Positions 8,297 to 16,725 of a stretch of 64,000 nt of DNA are shown piece after piece (positions within the stretch are counted from its first letter, which is position 1; every line of letters starts with the position of its first letter). Source of the stretch: Paenibacillus dokdonensis. Its GTDB lineage: Bacteria; Bacillota; Bacilli; Paenibacillales; Paenibacillaceae. Both the position numbers and the translations under genes were made by a program. The notes beneath the pieces were generated by a model that made no database searches, had not been told where the DNA came from, and saw only the letters and a program-made list of their open reading frames with translations. The stretch lies in NCBI RefSeq assembly GCF_004916975.1, contig NZ_STGQ01000003.1:452501-516500 (forward strand). Direction: 5' to 3'.

Positions 8297-8566
8297 TTAG
8301 GCGTAAACCGAGTTAAATGCAGCCTCTACCTGTAGCAGAATGGTATCCCAATCGGCATCCGGTGTCTTGCTGATCGTAACGAAGTCCTTGATCCCGAAAA
8401 TGTTGTCAATGCCTTCAATGCTGAGCAGGGCACTTGCGAGCGGGTGATCGGTTTGTTCGCCGCTCTTCAGGGATGTACTTTTGGGGCCCTCAAAAAGAGT
8501 TGTATTCGTATTAATCTTGATGGAATTCGGATTGGGTGTGGCTTGTACATTATATTGTACTGTCAT
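8297..8566 (-). CDS. NifU N-terminal-domain (Nfu_N-like) protein
   Basis: An 89-residue protein that consists only of the domain found at the N-terminus of Nfu-type iron-sulfur scaffold proteins: TPNPNSIKI near the start, a middle HPLASALLSIEGIDNIFGIKDFVTI segment, then DADWDTILLQVEAAF. The C-terminal CxxC cluster-binding domain of full Nfu proteins is absent and the protein has no cysteine. The ATG at 8566 follows AGGAG by 7 bases. It is a single-gene unit. A role in iron-sulfur cluster assembly or protein interaction is inferred from the domain only. Confidence 0.8.
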   Translation of the reverse strand: MTVQYNVQATPNPNSIKINTNTTLFEGPKSTSLKSGEQTDHPLASALLSIEGIDNIFGIKDFVTISKTPDADWDTILLQVEAAFNSVYA

Positions 8567-8956
8567 GTCATCACTCCTTTTTTGGTGATTATAACATGCC
8601 CAGATCAGACTTACGAAATAAATCCGTTCTCTAACCGAATTTTCCTTAAGTCTTTGGTATGCGCATCTGGCGAATTCCGCAGATTCAGATACATTATTGC
8701 CTGCTGCCGTGCGGGGATAATGGAAAAATACATGTTTCCATGAAAATATCCGACAGACCCTTTGCCTTCCAACGGAGTACACTTGCTTTAGAGGAAGCGA
8801 CTAAACTACAATAAGAAGAACAGATATCGACGAACATTCATAGAAAATAGACCGCATTTAACGGAAGTTTTTCTTGCAATCAGGTTGTGAGTTCCTCGGA
8901 GTTTATCCTTTCTGATATCTTGAAACAAGAGTAAAATACGGAAACGGGGTGAAGCT
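8567..8956. other. 390-bp intergenic region
   Basis: It holds the promoters of the divergent NifU-like and SGNH hydrolase genes, but I could not place convincing -35/-10 pairs. No open frame with a ribosome site, no long repeat and no RNA structure was recognised. Confidence 0.5.
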
Positions 8957-9724
8957 GTGGGCGGGTTTAAACAGGAATTCGAGAATGATGGTGCCAAGTA
9001 TATCGTGTCTGGTGATTCCATCTCCAAAGGGGTCATTTATGACGAGGTTCGAAAAAAGTACGTGATTTTGGAGGATAATTATGTATCCCTTCTTCAGAAC
9101 AAACTCAAAGGTGCGGTCCGCAATACGGCAAGGTTCGGGAACACGCTGCTTAAGGGAATCACCAACCTAAAAAAAGATGTGCTGAAGGATAAGCCTAACA
9201 TTGTTCTCATTGAATACGGCGGTAATGATTGCGATTTTAACTGGAATGAAATAGCGATTGATCCCGATGCTGAGCATCATCCGAAGACCGATTTTAACAT
9301 TTTCGAAAAAATGCTCACGGAAACCGTAAATGAGCTGAAGAGCCAGCAGATTATCCCGATTCTCATGAGCCTTCCCCCGTTGAATGCAGATAATTATTTC
9401 AAATGGGTCAGCCAAAACAATCCCGAAGCGGAGAGAAATATTCTGAAGTTTCTAGGCAGCGTCACTAAAATCTATTGGTGGCAGGAACGCTACAATTCGA
9501 CCATTCTGAAGGTTTCTGAGCTGACGAAGACCAAATACATCGATGTGCGCGGTGCATTTCTGGAGCATCCTGACTATACGAAATTCCTTTGTTCCGATGG
9601 CATTCATCCGAACCGGGAAGGTCACCGGATCATCTGTGATAAAGTGGTGGAGTTCGTCAAATCGAATTACAAGCATTTGCTGCTGGATAGCGGCAGTTCT
9701 AACCATATGGCTTATGAGCCCTAA
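8957..9724 (+). CDS. SGNH/GDSL-family hydrolase
   Basis: A 255-residue SGNH esterase or lipase. The block I nucleophile is SGDSISKG (Ser21), block III is YGGND (Gly/Asn oxyanion residues) and block V is SDGIHPNREGH with the catalytic Asp and His. There is no signal peptide, so it should act in the cytoplasm, probably on an acyl or acetyl ester, perhaps of a sugar. It begins with GTG, preceded by GGGGTGA. It stands alone, converging on the glycogen genes. Substrate unknown. Confidence 0.88.
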   Translation: MGGFKQEFENDGAKYIVSGDSISKGVIYDEVRKKYVILEDNYVSLLQNKLKGAVRNTARFGNTLLKGITNLKKDVLKDKPNIVLIEYGGNDCDFNWNEIAIDPDAEHHPKTDFNIFEKMLTETVNELKSQQIIPILMSLPPLNADNYFKWVSQNNPEAERNILKFLGSVTKIYWWQERYNSTILKVSELTKTKYIDVRGAFLEHPDYTKFLCSDGIHPNREGHRIICDKVVEFVKSNYKHLLLDSGSSNHMAYEP

Positions 9725-9769
9725 TGGGCACACAAATAGCTGCCGGGATACATCCCCGGCAGCCATAAC

Positions 9770-9796
9770 GGCAACCTGCCAAGGTTGCCTTTTTTG
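9770..9796 (+). terminator. Rho-independent terminator of the SGNH hydrolase gene
   Basis: GGCAACCT / AGGTTGCC form an 8-bp stem with a short loop, followed by seven T on the plus strand. A second hairpin (GCTGCCGGG / CCCGGCAGC, about 9739-9763) lies just before it. Confidence 0.85.
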
Positions 9797-9798
9797 TG

Positions 9799-12240
9799 TT
9801 ACACGTGCAGCGACGATTGCACCGGATGGATATGCCAGATGTCCGACGCATACCGGTTAATCGTACAGTCGCTGGAAAAGTGTCCGGCGTGGGCGATATT
9901 CACAATGGATTTTGATGCCCAGGCCTGTTGGTCCAAATAAGTCTGATCAATGATTGCCTGCGTATCCGCATAGCTGCCAAAATCCCGGAGGACAAAGAAC
10001 TCGTCATTATGATCCAGAATGGACTGATAAATGAGCCCGAACTCACGTTCATGACAGCAAAACGGTCCGGGAGACACCAGCTGATCCATGACTTGTTTGA
10101 TCCTTGGATCCTGGTTATACATATCTCTCGCCAAGTATCCGCCGTATCTGTAATAATTCAGTACCTCTTCTGATCGTAAACCGAACAGAAACATGTTTTC
10201 ATCTTCGAGCATTTCATGCATTTCCACATTGGCGCCGTCCAGTGTACCAACTGTAAGCGCACCGTTCATCATAAACTTCATGTTGCCCGTACCGGATGCC
10301 TCTTTGCCGGCCGTGGAAATTTGCTCGCTCACATTGGCAGCGGGGATGATCTTCTCCGCCAATGATACCGAATAATTTTCAAGAAACAGCACCTTCAGCT
10401 TGTCATTTACCTGCGGATCTTTGTTTACAACCTCTGCGACCACATTAATCAGCTTGATAATACTTTTCGCCAGATAGTAACCCGGTGCTGCCTTGGCACC
10501 GAATATAAACGTCCGTGGCACACGGTCTGCCGATGGACGATCCTTAATCTCGTTATATAAGTGCATGACATGCAAAATGTTCATCAGCTGTCTTTTGTAT
10601 GCGTGAAGCCGCTTCACCTGAACATCGAAGATGGAATCCGGATCAACCGTAATTCCCTGCTTCTGCTCAATGTACGCGGCAAGACGCAGCTTGTTGTTAC
10701 GCTTGATACCCATGATTTTATCGCGGAATGAAGAATCATGTTTAAGCGGCTCCAGCTCAAGCAGCTGATACGGATGAGTGATCCAGCCCGTGCCAATGCT
10801 CTCGCTGATGAGATGACTGAGCTCCGGATTCGCATGCATCAGCCAGCGGCGGTGGGTAATCCCGTTCGTTTTGTTATTAAAGCGTTCCGGAAACAAATCA
10901 TAAAACGGCTTCATGACGTTACTCTTCAACAGATCCGTATGCAGCTGAGCCACTCCGTTGACACTATAGCTGCCGACAATCGCCAAATGAGCCATTTTAA
11001 CCTGGTCGCTCTCAATGATAGCCACCTCCGAAACCAGATCCTGTCTCGCCGGAAACCGTTCTAACATCATGCCGCAAAATCGTTTATTGATTTCTTCGAT
11101 AATCATATACACTCGAGGCAGGAGTTCTCGCATCATATTAACGGGCCACTTCTCCAGCGCTTCACTAAGCAGCGTGTGATTCGTATAGGATACTGTACGG
11201 GTGGTTACGTCCCATGCCTCATCCCATCCGAACCCTTTCTCATCAATCAGAATTCGCATTAGCTCCGGAATGACCAATGTCGGATGCGTGTCGTTGATAT
11301 GGACTGCAATCTTGTTAGGCAAATCGCTGTACGGCAGTCCCTGTTTATCAAATGTGCGCAGCACACTTTGAAGTCCGGCCGAGCATAAAAAATACTGCTG
11401 CTTCAGGCGAAGCAGCTTGCCCTCATAGCCGGAATCATCCGGATACAGGAATTCAGAAATGGATTCCACGGAGCGGTTATAGTCCAAAAACTTATAATAG
11501 CTGTTCTGGCCCTCCATCCGCATTTTAGCCGGTTCCATCGCCGATTCGGCACTCCACAGCCGGAGAGTGTTCACATGAAGGTCTCCGTAACCAATAACCG
11601 GAACATCGTACGGAACTGCCCAGACCTTCTCATAGTTGATTGTATTAAAAATGGTTCTGCCATCCTCTTCCCGAACCTCAACCTGTCCCCAAAAACGTAC
11701 CTCAACCTTTTTATCCGCCCGGCGTTCTTCCCAAACATTGCTCTTCTGGAGCCAATCATCCGGAAGCTCGACCTGGTGGCCATCAATAATTTTTTGTTCG
11801 AACAGGCCGTACTTATACCGGATTCCGCAGCCGTGGCCCGCATATCCCAAGGATGCAAGGGAATCCAGGAAGCATGCAGCAAGACGTCCCAGTCCTCCGT
11901 TACCGAGACCTGCATCCGGCTCCTGTTCCTCGATTTCCTCCAAATTCCAGCCCAGATCAAGCAGTCCATCTCGAACGGTCTCTAGCATGCCGAGATTGAG
12001 CAGATTGTTCCCCATTAGACGGCCGATTAAAAACTCCATCGAGAAGTAATATACCTGCTTCTCCTGCCGGGTTTTATACATCTGATTGGTCTCTGCCCAC
12101 TCCCTCCCGATATTTTCACGGATCAGCATGCCTAGAATTTTGTATATGTCATCTGCGGCTGCCTCTTCAATGCTTTTTCCTAAACGACTAACCAATTGTT
12201 CCTTGAATGCAGTTTTGAATAATTCCTTGTTGTTAAACAA
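9799..12240 (-). CDS. glgP: Glycogen phosphorylase
   Basis: An 813-residue GT35 phosphorylase that releases glucose-1-phosphate from glycogen or maltodextrin in the cytoplasm. The PLP-lysine motif is intact in EASGTGNMKFMMNG, the glycine-rich DAGLGNGGLGRLAACF is near residue 110, and the length is normal. The start is a TTG with GGAGG about nine bases upstream. It is the last gene of glgC-glgD-glgP; only about 26 bp separate it from glgD. In Bacillus the operon is glgBCDAP, so the absence of glgA and glgB between D and P is notable. Confidence 0.96.
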   Translation of the reverse strand: MFNNKELFKTAFKEQLVSRLGKSIEEAAADDIYKILGMLIRENIGREWAETNQMYKTRQEKQVYYFSMEFLIGRLMGNNLLNLGMLETVRDGLLDLGWNLEEIEEQEPDAGLGNGGLGRLAACFLDSLASLGYAGHGCGIRYKYGLFEQKIIDGHQVELPDDWLQKSNVWEERRADKKVEVRFWGQVEVREEDGRTIFNTINYEKVWAVPYDVPVIGYGDLHVNTLRLWSAESAMEPAKMRMEGQNSYYKFLDYNRSVESISEFLYPDDSGYEGKLLRLKQQYFLCSAGLQSVLRTFDKQGLPYSDLPNKIAVHINDTHPTLVIPELMRILIDEKGFGWDEAWDVTTRTVSYTNHTLLSEALEKWPVNMMRELLPRVYMIIEEINKRFCGMMLERFPARQDLVSEVAIIESDQVKMAHLAIVGSYSVNGVAQLHTDLLKSNVMKPFYDLFPERFNNKTNGITHRRWLMHANPELSHLISESIGTGWITHPYQLLELEPLKHDSSFRDKIMGIKRNNKLRLAAYIEQKQGITVDPDSIFDVQVKRLHAYKRQLMNILHVMHLYNEIKDRPSADRVPRTFIFGAKAAPGYYLAKSIIKLINVVAEVVNKDPQVNDKLKVLFLENYSVSLAEKIIPAANVSEQISTAGKEASGTGNMKFMMNGALTVGTLDGANVEMHEMLEDENMFLFGLRSEEVLNYYRYGGYLARDMYNQDPRIKQVMDQLVSPGPFCCHEREFGLIYQSILDHNDEFFVLRDFGSYADTQAIIDQTYLDQQAWASKSIVNIAHAGHFSSDCTINRYASDIWHIHPVQSSLHV

Positions 12241-12266
12241 AAGAAGTGTCCTCCTGACAATTAAGT

Positions 12267-13370
12267 TTAGATCGCAGTGTCTTTAGCAACAACAAAGGGC
12301 TTTCTCACATCGCCTTGAAGCTGGCGGCCCCTTGAAATAACGACGTCTTTGTCGAGAATAACGTTCTCAAGCACCGCATTCTCTTCAATGACGCATTTTT
12401 GCATAATAATCGAGTTATGGACCCGGGCGCCTTCCTTCACCTGCACCCCGCGGAACAATATGCTGTTCTCGACAGCCCCGCCGATCTGGCAGCCATTCGC
12501 CACCAGCGAATTGCTTACATCCGCTGTCTCGAGATATTTGGCCGGAACCTCATATTTGATCTTTGTGTGAACCGGCTGCTCCCGGAACAATGAATTGTAT
12601 TTCTCAGGCTGAAGCAGGTCCAAACTGTTGCGATAATAGCTCTCCAGCGAGTTGATGACCGCATGATATCCCTTGTATTCGTAACCGGCAATATTCAGCT
12701 TGTTCCGGTTTTTCTGGATGGCATCTCTGAAAAAATGGCTTTCTCCATGGGCGATGCATTGTTTGACGAGCGTTAGGAACATTTCCTTCTCCATAATGAA
12801 CATTTCCATATAAACGTTGGGGTGATCCCGCTCCCGGTGGATATCGGTCACCCGTCCGCTTCCGTCCACATCGAGGCGGGTGCAGGACTGATGCTCCGGT
12901 TGAAGCTGATCAACCTTGGTGTAAATAAGAGTGACATCCGCCCCCTGCTTCAGGTGATGTTCATAGGCATCGCAGAAATCAACATTGCTTAAATGCTGGC
13001 TCCCGGAATACACCACATATTTAGCCGAGCCGCGTTCGAAAAAGTCCTGGTTGTTATGAATATGCTGAAGTTCACCCGTGGAAACATCCGAAGGATCATT
13101 CCAATCGGGAGGCAAAATGAACAGTCCGCCTCGTTTGCGGTCCAAATCCCACGGGCGCCCCTCACCAAGATGATCCATCAGCGAGCGGTATTTGCGCCGG
13201 ACAAACAGCGCGATATCCAGCACGCCGGCATGCATCATATTGGACATCACAAAGTCGATCAGCCGGTACCGTCCGGCAAAAGGCACCGCTGCCCCGCACC
13301 GGAAATAGGTCAGCTCATTTAATAGATCAAGCTCATGATCCAGATTAATGACTCCCATGAGTTGTTTCAT
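12267..13370 (-). CDS. glgD: Glucose-1-phosphate adenylyltransferase-like subunit GlgD
   Basis: A 367-residue paralogue of ADP-glucose pyrophosphorylase. The nucleotide-binding GGxGxRL loop of GlgC is replaced by INLDHELDLLNELTYFRCGAAVPFAGRYRLIDF, as in GlgD regulatory subunits that have little catalysis of their own. The C-terminal half is a left-handed beta-helix. It forms a heteromer with GlgC and tunes ADP-glucose synthesis. The ATG at 13370 (MKQLMGVINLD) is preferred to a GTG three codons upstream that lies against the GGACGG ribosome site. It sits 21 bp downstream of glgC. Confidence 0.93.
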   Translation of the reverse strand: MKQLMGVINLDHELDLLNELTYFRCGAAVPFAGRYRLIDFVMSNMMHAGVLDIALFVRRKYRSLMDHLGEGRPWDLDRKRGGLFILPPDWNDPSDVSTGELQHIHNNQDFFERGSAKYVVYSGSQHLSNVDFCDAYEHHLKQGADVTLIYTKVDQLQPEHQSCTRLDVDGSGRVTDIHRERDHPNVYMEMFIMEKEMFLTLVKQCIAHGESHFFRDAIQKNRNKLNIAGYEYKGYHAVINSLESYYRNSLDLLQPEKYNSLFREQPVHTKIKYEVPAKYLETADVSNSLVANGCQIGGAVENSILFRGVQVKEGARVHNSIIMQKCVIEENAVLENVILDKDVVISRGRQLQGDVRKPFVVAKDTAI

Positions 13371-13391
13371 GAAACACACCGTCCTTTTTTC

Positions 13392-14567
13392 TTAAATAGT
13401 AGGGGTTGGAAATGAGGCATTCGCACTCGGTGCCGTTTCATTATCATTCGTGATCAATAATATTTCGCTATTATCTTCACGGCCGGCACCTATGACGGCA
13501 CCGTCTTCAATCACCATATTCTCAGTAATGATTGCGCGGTGAATGCGCACATTTCGGCCGATTTTCACCTGCGGCATGATAACGGAATCCGTCACCACGC
13601 TGCCCTCTCCCACTTCAACACCATAAAAAAGAACAGAGTGATTCACTTCTCCATAAACGGAGCATCCCTCATTGATCATGCAATTTCGCACCTTCGCCCC
13701 TGGCGCAATATACTCGGCAGGCTGATTCGGGTTCCGTGTGTATATCCGCCATTCCGGATCATTCAAATTAAGTTCCGAATACTCCGACAGCAGATCCATA
13801 TTCGCTTCCCACAGGCTATCAATTGTACCGACATCCTTCCAATAACCCTGGAACGGATAAGCATATAACGTTTTTTCTTCAGCGAGCATCAACGGAATGA
13901 TGTCTTTACCAAAGTCGTGGCTTGTATCCGGATGATCCACATTTTGCAGCAAATATTTTTTCAGAATATCCCATTTGAACAAATACACGCCCATGGATGC
14001 CAAAGTGCTCTTCGGCTTTGCCGGCTTCTCTTCAAACTCATAGATGCACAGGTCATCATCTGTATTTAAAATTCCGAAGCGCGTGGCTTCCGCCAAGGTG
14101 ACATCAATGACCGAAATGGTGCAGTCGGCATTTTTCTCCTTGTGATAGTCCAGCATGCGTTCATAATCCATCTTGTATATGTGATCGCCGGATAAAATCA
14201 GTACATGCTCCGGATCGTATTGTTCAATAAACTTCAGGTTCCGGTAGATCGCATCTGCCGTCCCCCGGTACCAGCTTGTTCCATCCTCACGCTCGTAAGG
14301 CGGCAGCACATAAACGCCCCCGCTTCGCCGGTCCATGTCCCAGTCGCTGCCGACCCCAATATAAGAATGCAGCACGAGCGGCTCGTATTGGGTTAATACG
14401 CCTACGGTATCGATGCCTGAATTAGAGCAGTTGCTCAAAGGAAAATCAATGATCCGGTATGTACCTCCAAAATACACCGCAGGCTTTGCCAGTGTCTTGG
14501 TCAACCCTTTGAGACGTTTGCCCTGTCCACCTGCAAGCAGCATGGCCACTACTTCTTTTCTCTTCAT
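13392..14567 (-). CDS. glgC: Glucose-1-phosphate adenylyltransferase
   Basis: A 391-residue ADP-glucose pyrophosphorylase, the committing step of glycogen synthesis (ATP plus glucose-1-phosphate to ADP-glucose). The catalytic MLLAGGQGKRLKGLTK loop is at residues 9-24, YRIIDFPLSNC follows, and FQGYWKDVGT and the C-terminal beta-helix are present. The ATG at 14567 has AAAGGAG at ideal spacing; the longer open frame upstream is leader. It is the first gene of the glgC-glgD-glgP operon and is preceded by a long leader region. Confidence 0.95.
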   Translation of the reverse strand: MKRKEVVAMLLAGGQGKRLKGLTKTLAKPAVYFGGTYRIIDFPLSNCSNSGIDTVGVLTQYEPLVLHSYIGVGSDWDMDRRSGGVYVLPPYEREDGTSWYRGTADAIYRNLKFIEQYDPEHVLILSGDHIYKMDYERMLDYHKEKNADCTISVIDVTLAEATRFGILNTDDDLCIYEFEEKPAKPKSTLASMGVYLFKWDILKKYLLQNVDHPDTSHDFGKDIIPLMLAEEKTLYAYPFQGYWKDVGTIDSLWEANMDLLSEYSELNLNDPEWRIYTRNPNQPAEYIAPGAKVRNCMINEGCSVYGEVNHSVLFYGVEVGEGSVVTDSVIMPQVKIGRNVRIHRAIITENMVIEDGAVIGAGREDNSEILLITNDNETAPSANASFPTPTI

Positions 14568-15129
14568 GGCTGATTCTCCTTTATTCAAATTAAGGATTCG
14601 GTTAAAAATCCTGAAGACACGAATACGCAGCACAAAAATGACGGGCTGGTGTCATGGCTGCAATTCTCATAAGCGCCCGGCCATACGGACAGTGATCCCT
14701 ATGCACTATTAAACGTGAAACTTGCTTGGTAATCCCAGTTGGTATACATTAGGTGAATTTCATGATTAAGAGAATGGACAGCATCATAGATGTGCCTGTT
14801 CATCGTCTTCGGCCGCTTCGCGGACGAGCAGATGTTCAACAGGAATAAAAAAGAGGAAGAGAATTTCATTCATAGATGAGTAAGAGGTCAGGGCCGCATT
14901 CAGCGGCAGTTTCTTGCGGTAAAAGGGAGTGGTACTCTTGAAGTGTTACTTTATTATATCTTATGAAAAACATCTATAGAAGTATCTTGCTGGAGTTTCC
15001 CCGCTTATATTGAAAGTATTTATTGTTATATAGAGATGCAGAGCTCTATGAAGTTCAAACGCGTCTAAATACAAGAGAAAGAGACCTGGTAAACAGGTCT
15101 CTTTCTCTTGTTAAATAACGGGATGAAGG
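14568..15129. other. 562-bp intergenic region upstream of glgC
   Basis: On the minus strand a TATAAT box lies at 14958-14953 with only a weak -35, which would give glgC a leader of nearly 400 bases. Inside it, 14778-14842 is rich in complementary segments (CCTGTT / AACAGG, CGTC / GACG and a CCGC-TTCG-CGG tip), so the leader may fold. On the plus strand a 28-codon frame at 14762-14848 has AGGTG before its ATG, but I cannot support it as a gene. The terminator of the GcvPB-like gene lies at 15072-15110. Confidence 0.4.
15072..15110 (-). terminator. Terminator of the beta-galactosidase/GcvP-like operon
   Basis: A perfect 17-bp stem (CAAGAGAAAGAGACCTG and its complement) with a 5-base loop, about 20 bp beyond the GcvPB-like stop codon. 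The T content after the stem is modest, but the stem is long and perfect. Confidence 0.75.
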
Positions 15130-16707
15130 TTATTTCTGCTCCTGCATCTCCGGCTGAGTTTTCTTTAAATACGCCCGCCAAGTGATACACCACTGCTTCG
15201 GATCATCCAGCGATGATTCATCATTGCGGTGAACGGTACTGCTGTGCGGCGCTGATTTTACGATATCCGGCTGCGTATAAGCTTCATTCGAGATATGGGC
15301 AAGCGTCTGGATGTATTCGTCCAGATCCTCCCTGGAGTACGATTCAGTAGGCTCCAGCGTAAACGGCTGCGGTACAATATACGGGTGATGGGAAGTCCAG
15401 TAATGCAGACCGAAATCACACATCCGCCGCGTAATATCCTCCGTCGTTACCCCGGTCTCGTCCGTGAGCTGCTTCCAGCTGTAACGAACTTGCTCCAGGC
15501 GGCGACCTTTAATATAAGGAGCGCTCGCACCGCGGATCTGAAGAATTTTGTGATAGAGATAGTTGTTATTCAGCACCGCAACTTGAGCGACATCCTTCAG
15601 CCCTTCCGGACCGAGGCTCATAATCCAGGCATAGGAGCGGAGCACAGTCTGGGCCACACCGTGGAAGCTGCGTACCTTGCCGATACTGTCGCCGGTTTGC
15701 TCCGTCAGAATATAACGTCCGTCTGCACTCTTGCCCACGAGTGGGCCTGGCAGGAACGGCTTCAGTGCTTCGGCAACACCCAGTGCTCCCGTCGCCGGTC
15801 CGCCGCACATATGTGGCGCTGCAAAGGTCTTGTGAAGGTTGAAGAAGCACATGTCAAAGCCTGCTTCCTTCGCCCGTGTAATCCCAAGCAGACCATTGGC
15901 ATTCGCCTGATCGTAATAGCAAACACCGCCAGCAGCATGAACCACATCCGTGAATTCACGGATACGATGATTGTAAATCCCCGTGTCTTCCGGGTTCGCC
16001 ACGACGAAGCCTGCGGTCCGTCCGGAGACGGCGTTTTTCAGCTTCTCAAGATCCGGGAATCCGTCCTCATCCGGATGCAGTGTAATAATCTTGTAGCCCT
16101 TCACTGCAGCCGTCGCGGCCTGGGAGGGATGCGAGAAGATTGTCGTGATGATCTCATCACGCTGATCTCCTTCTCCGCGTGAGTCATGGTAGGCACGGAC
16201 AATGGAAGCCATGGCCAGCAGCGCCTGCGTTCCACTGCTTGGCTGGAACGAGAAGGCATCCATGCCGGAAATCTCACGCATCGCCAGATCGAGATTATGG
16301 AATATCTCCAGCATTCCCTGCACGGAATCGACATGCTGCAGCGGATGCAGCTCAGTCATGCGTGGATTGCGGATCAGCATCTCGTTAATCCGGGGAATAT
16401 ATTTCATCGTGCAGGTCCCCTGCCCGATTTCGACGTTCATATCTGATCCAAGCGTCTCCTGAGACAGTCTCAGATAGTGCCGGAGCACCTTGGCCTGACC
16501 GATTTCCGGCAGGGCAGGTGCTGTACTCCGTCGCATAGATGCCGGGATGCTGTCTTCCGCACAGCCAACCGCAGCTGTTAAGGCTTGTTCGGTTCCCGGC
16601 GGAATAACGCCCCGTTCTCCGGACCGGTGAAGCTCGAAAATAACAGGCTCATCCCATTTAGCTTGGTGGAACTGACGGACCTTATGGTCTCTGCGTATCC
16701 GTTTCAT
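15130..16707 (-). CDS. GcvPB-like PLP protein (divergent glycine dehydrogenase subunit 2)
   Basis: A 525-residue fold-type I PLP protein related to the C-terminal half of the glycine decarboxylase P-protein. The PLP lysine is in FFNLHKTFAAPH. The normal signatures are altered: the usual AGAHGE segment is SSGTQAL, the usual SAHGTNPASA is FSHPSQAATAA, and the glycine-rich loop after the lysine (GGGGPG) is MCGGPA. It is somewhat longer than typical GcvPB. AGGAGG precedes the ATG. It follows the GcvPA-like gene by 18 bp and ends a carbohydrate operon; no gcvT or gcvH is near. It is a pyridoxal-dependent decarboxylase-like subunit whose substrate may not be glycine. Confidence 0.75.
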   Translation of the reverse strand: MKRIRRDHKVRQFHQAKWDEPVIFELHRSGERGVIPPGTEQALTAAVGCAEDSIPASMRRSTAPALPEIGQAKVLRHYLRLSQETLGSDMNVEIGQGTCTMKYIPRINEMLIRNPRMTELHPLQHVDSVQGMLEIFHNLDLAMREISGMDAFSFQPSSGTQALLAMASIVRAYHDSRGEGDQRDEIITTIFSHPSQAATAAVKGYKIITLHPDEDGFPDLEKLKNAVSGRTAGFVVANPEDTGIYNHRIREFTDVVHAAGGVCYYDQANANGLLGITRAKEAGFDMCFFNLHKTFAAPHMCGGPATGALGVAEALKPFLPGPLVGKSADGRYILTEQTGDSIGKVRSFHGVAQTVLRSYAWIMSLGPEGLKDVAQVAVLNNNYLYHKILQIRGASAPYIKGRRLEQVRYSWKQLTDETGVTTEDITRRMCDFGLHYWTSHHPYIVPQPFTLEPTESYSREDLDEYIQTLAHISNEAYTQPDIVKSAPHSSTVHRNDESSLDDPKQWCITWRAYLKKTQPEMQEQK

Positions 16708-16725
16708 AGCGCTGCCTCCTCCTTT

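Noticed and set aside
14762..14848. 28-codon plus-strand frame with AGGTG before its ATG
   Set aside because: Too short to judge, lies opposite the likely glgC leader, and its codons fall in a hairpin-rich segment, so chance is the simpler explanation.
15295..16182. 295-codon plus-strand frame opposite the GcvPB-like gene
   Set aside because: Antisense shadow; the minus-strand product is a clear PLP protein.
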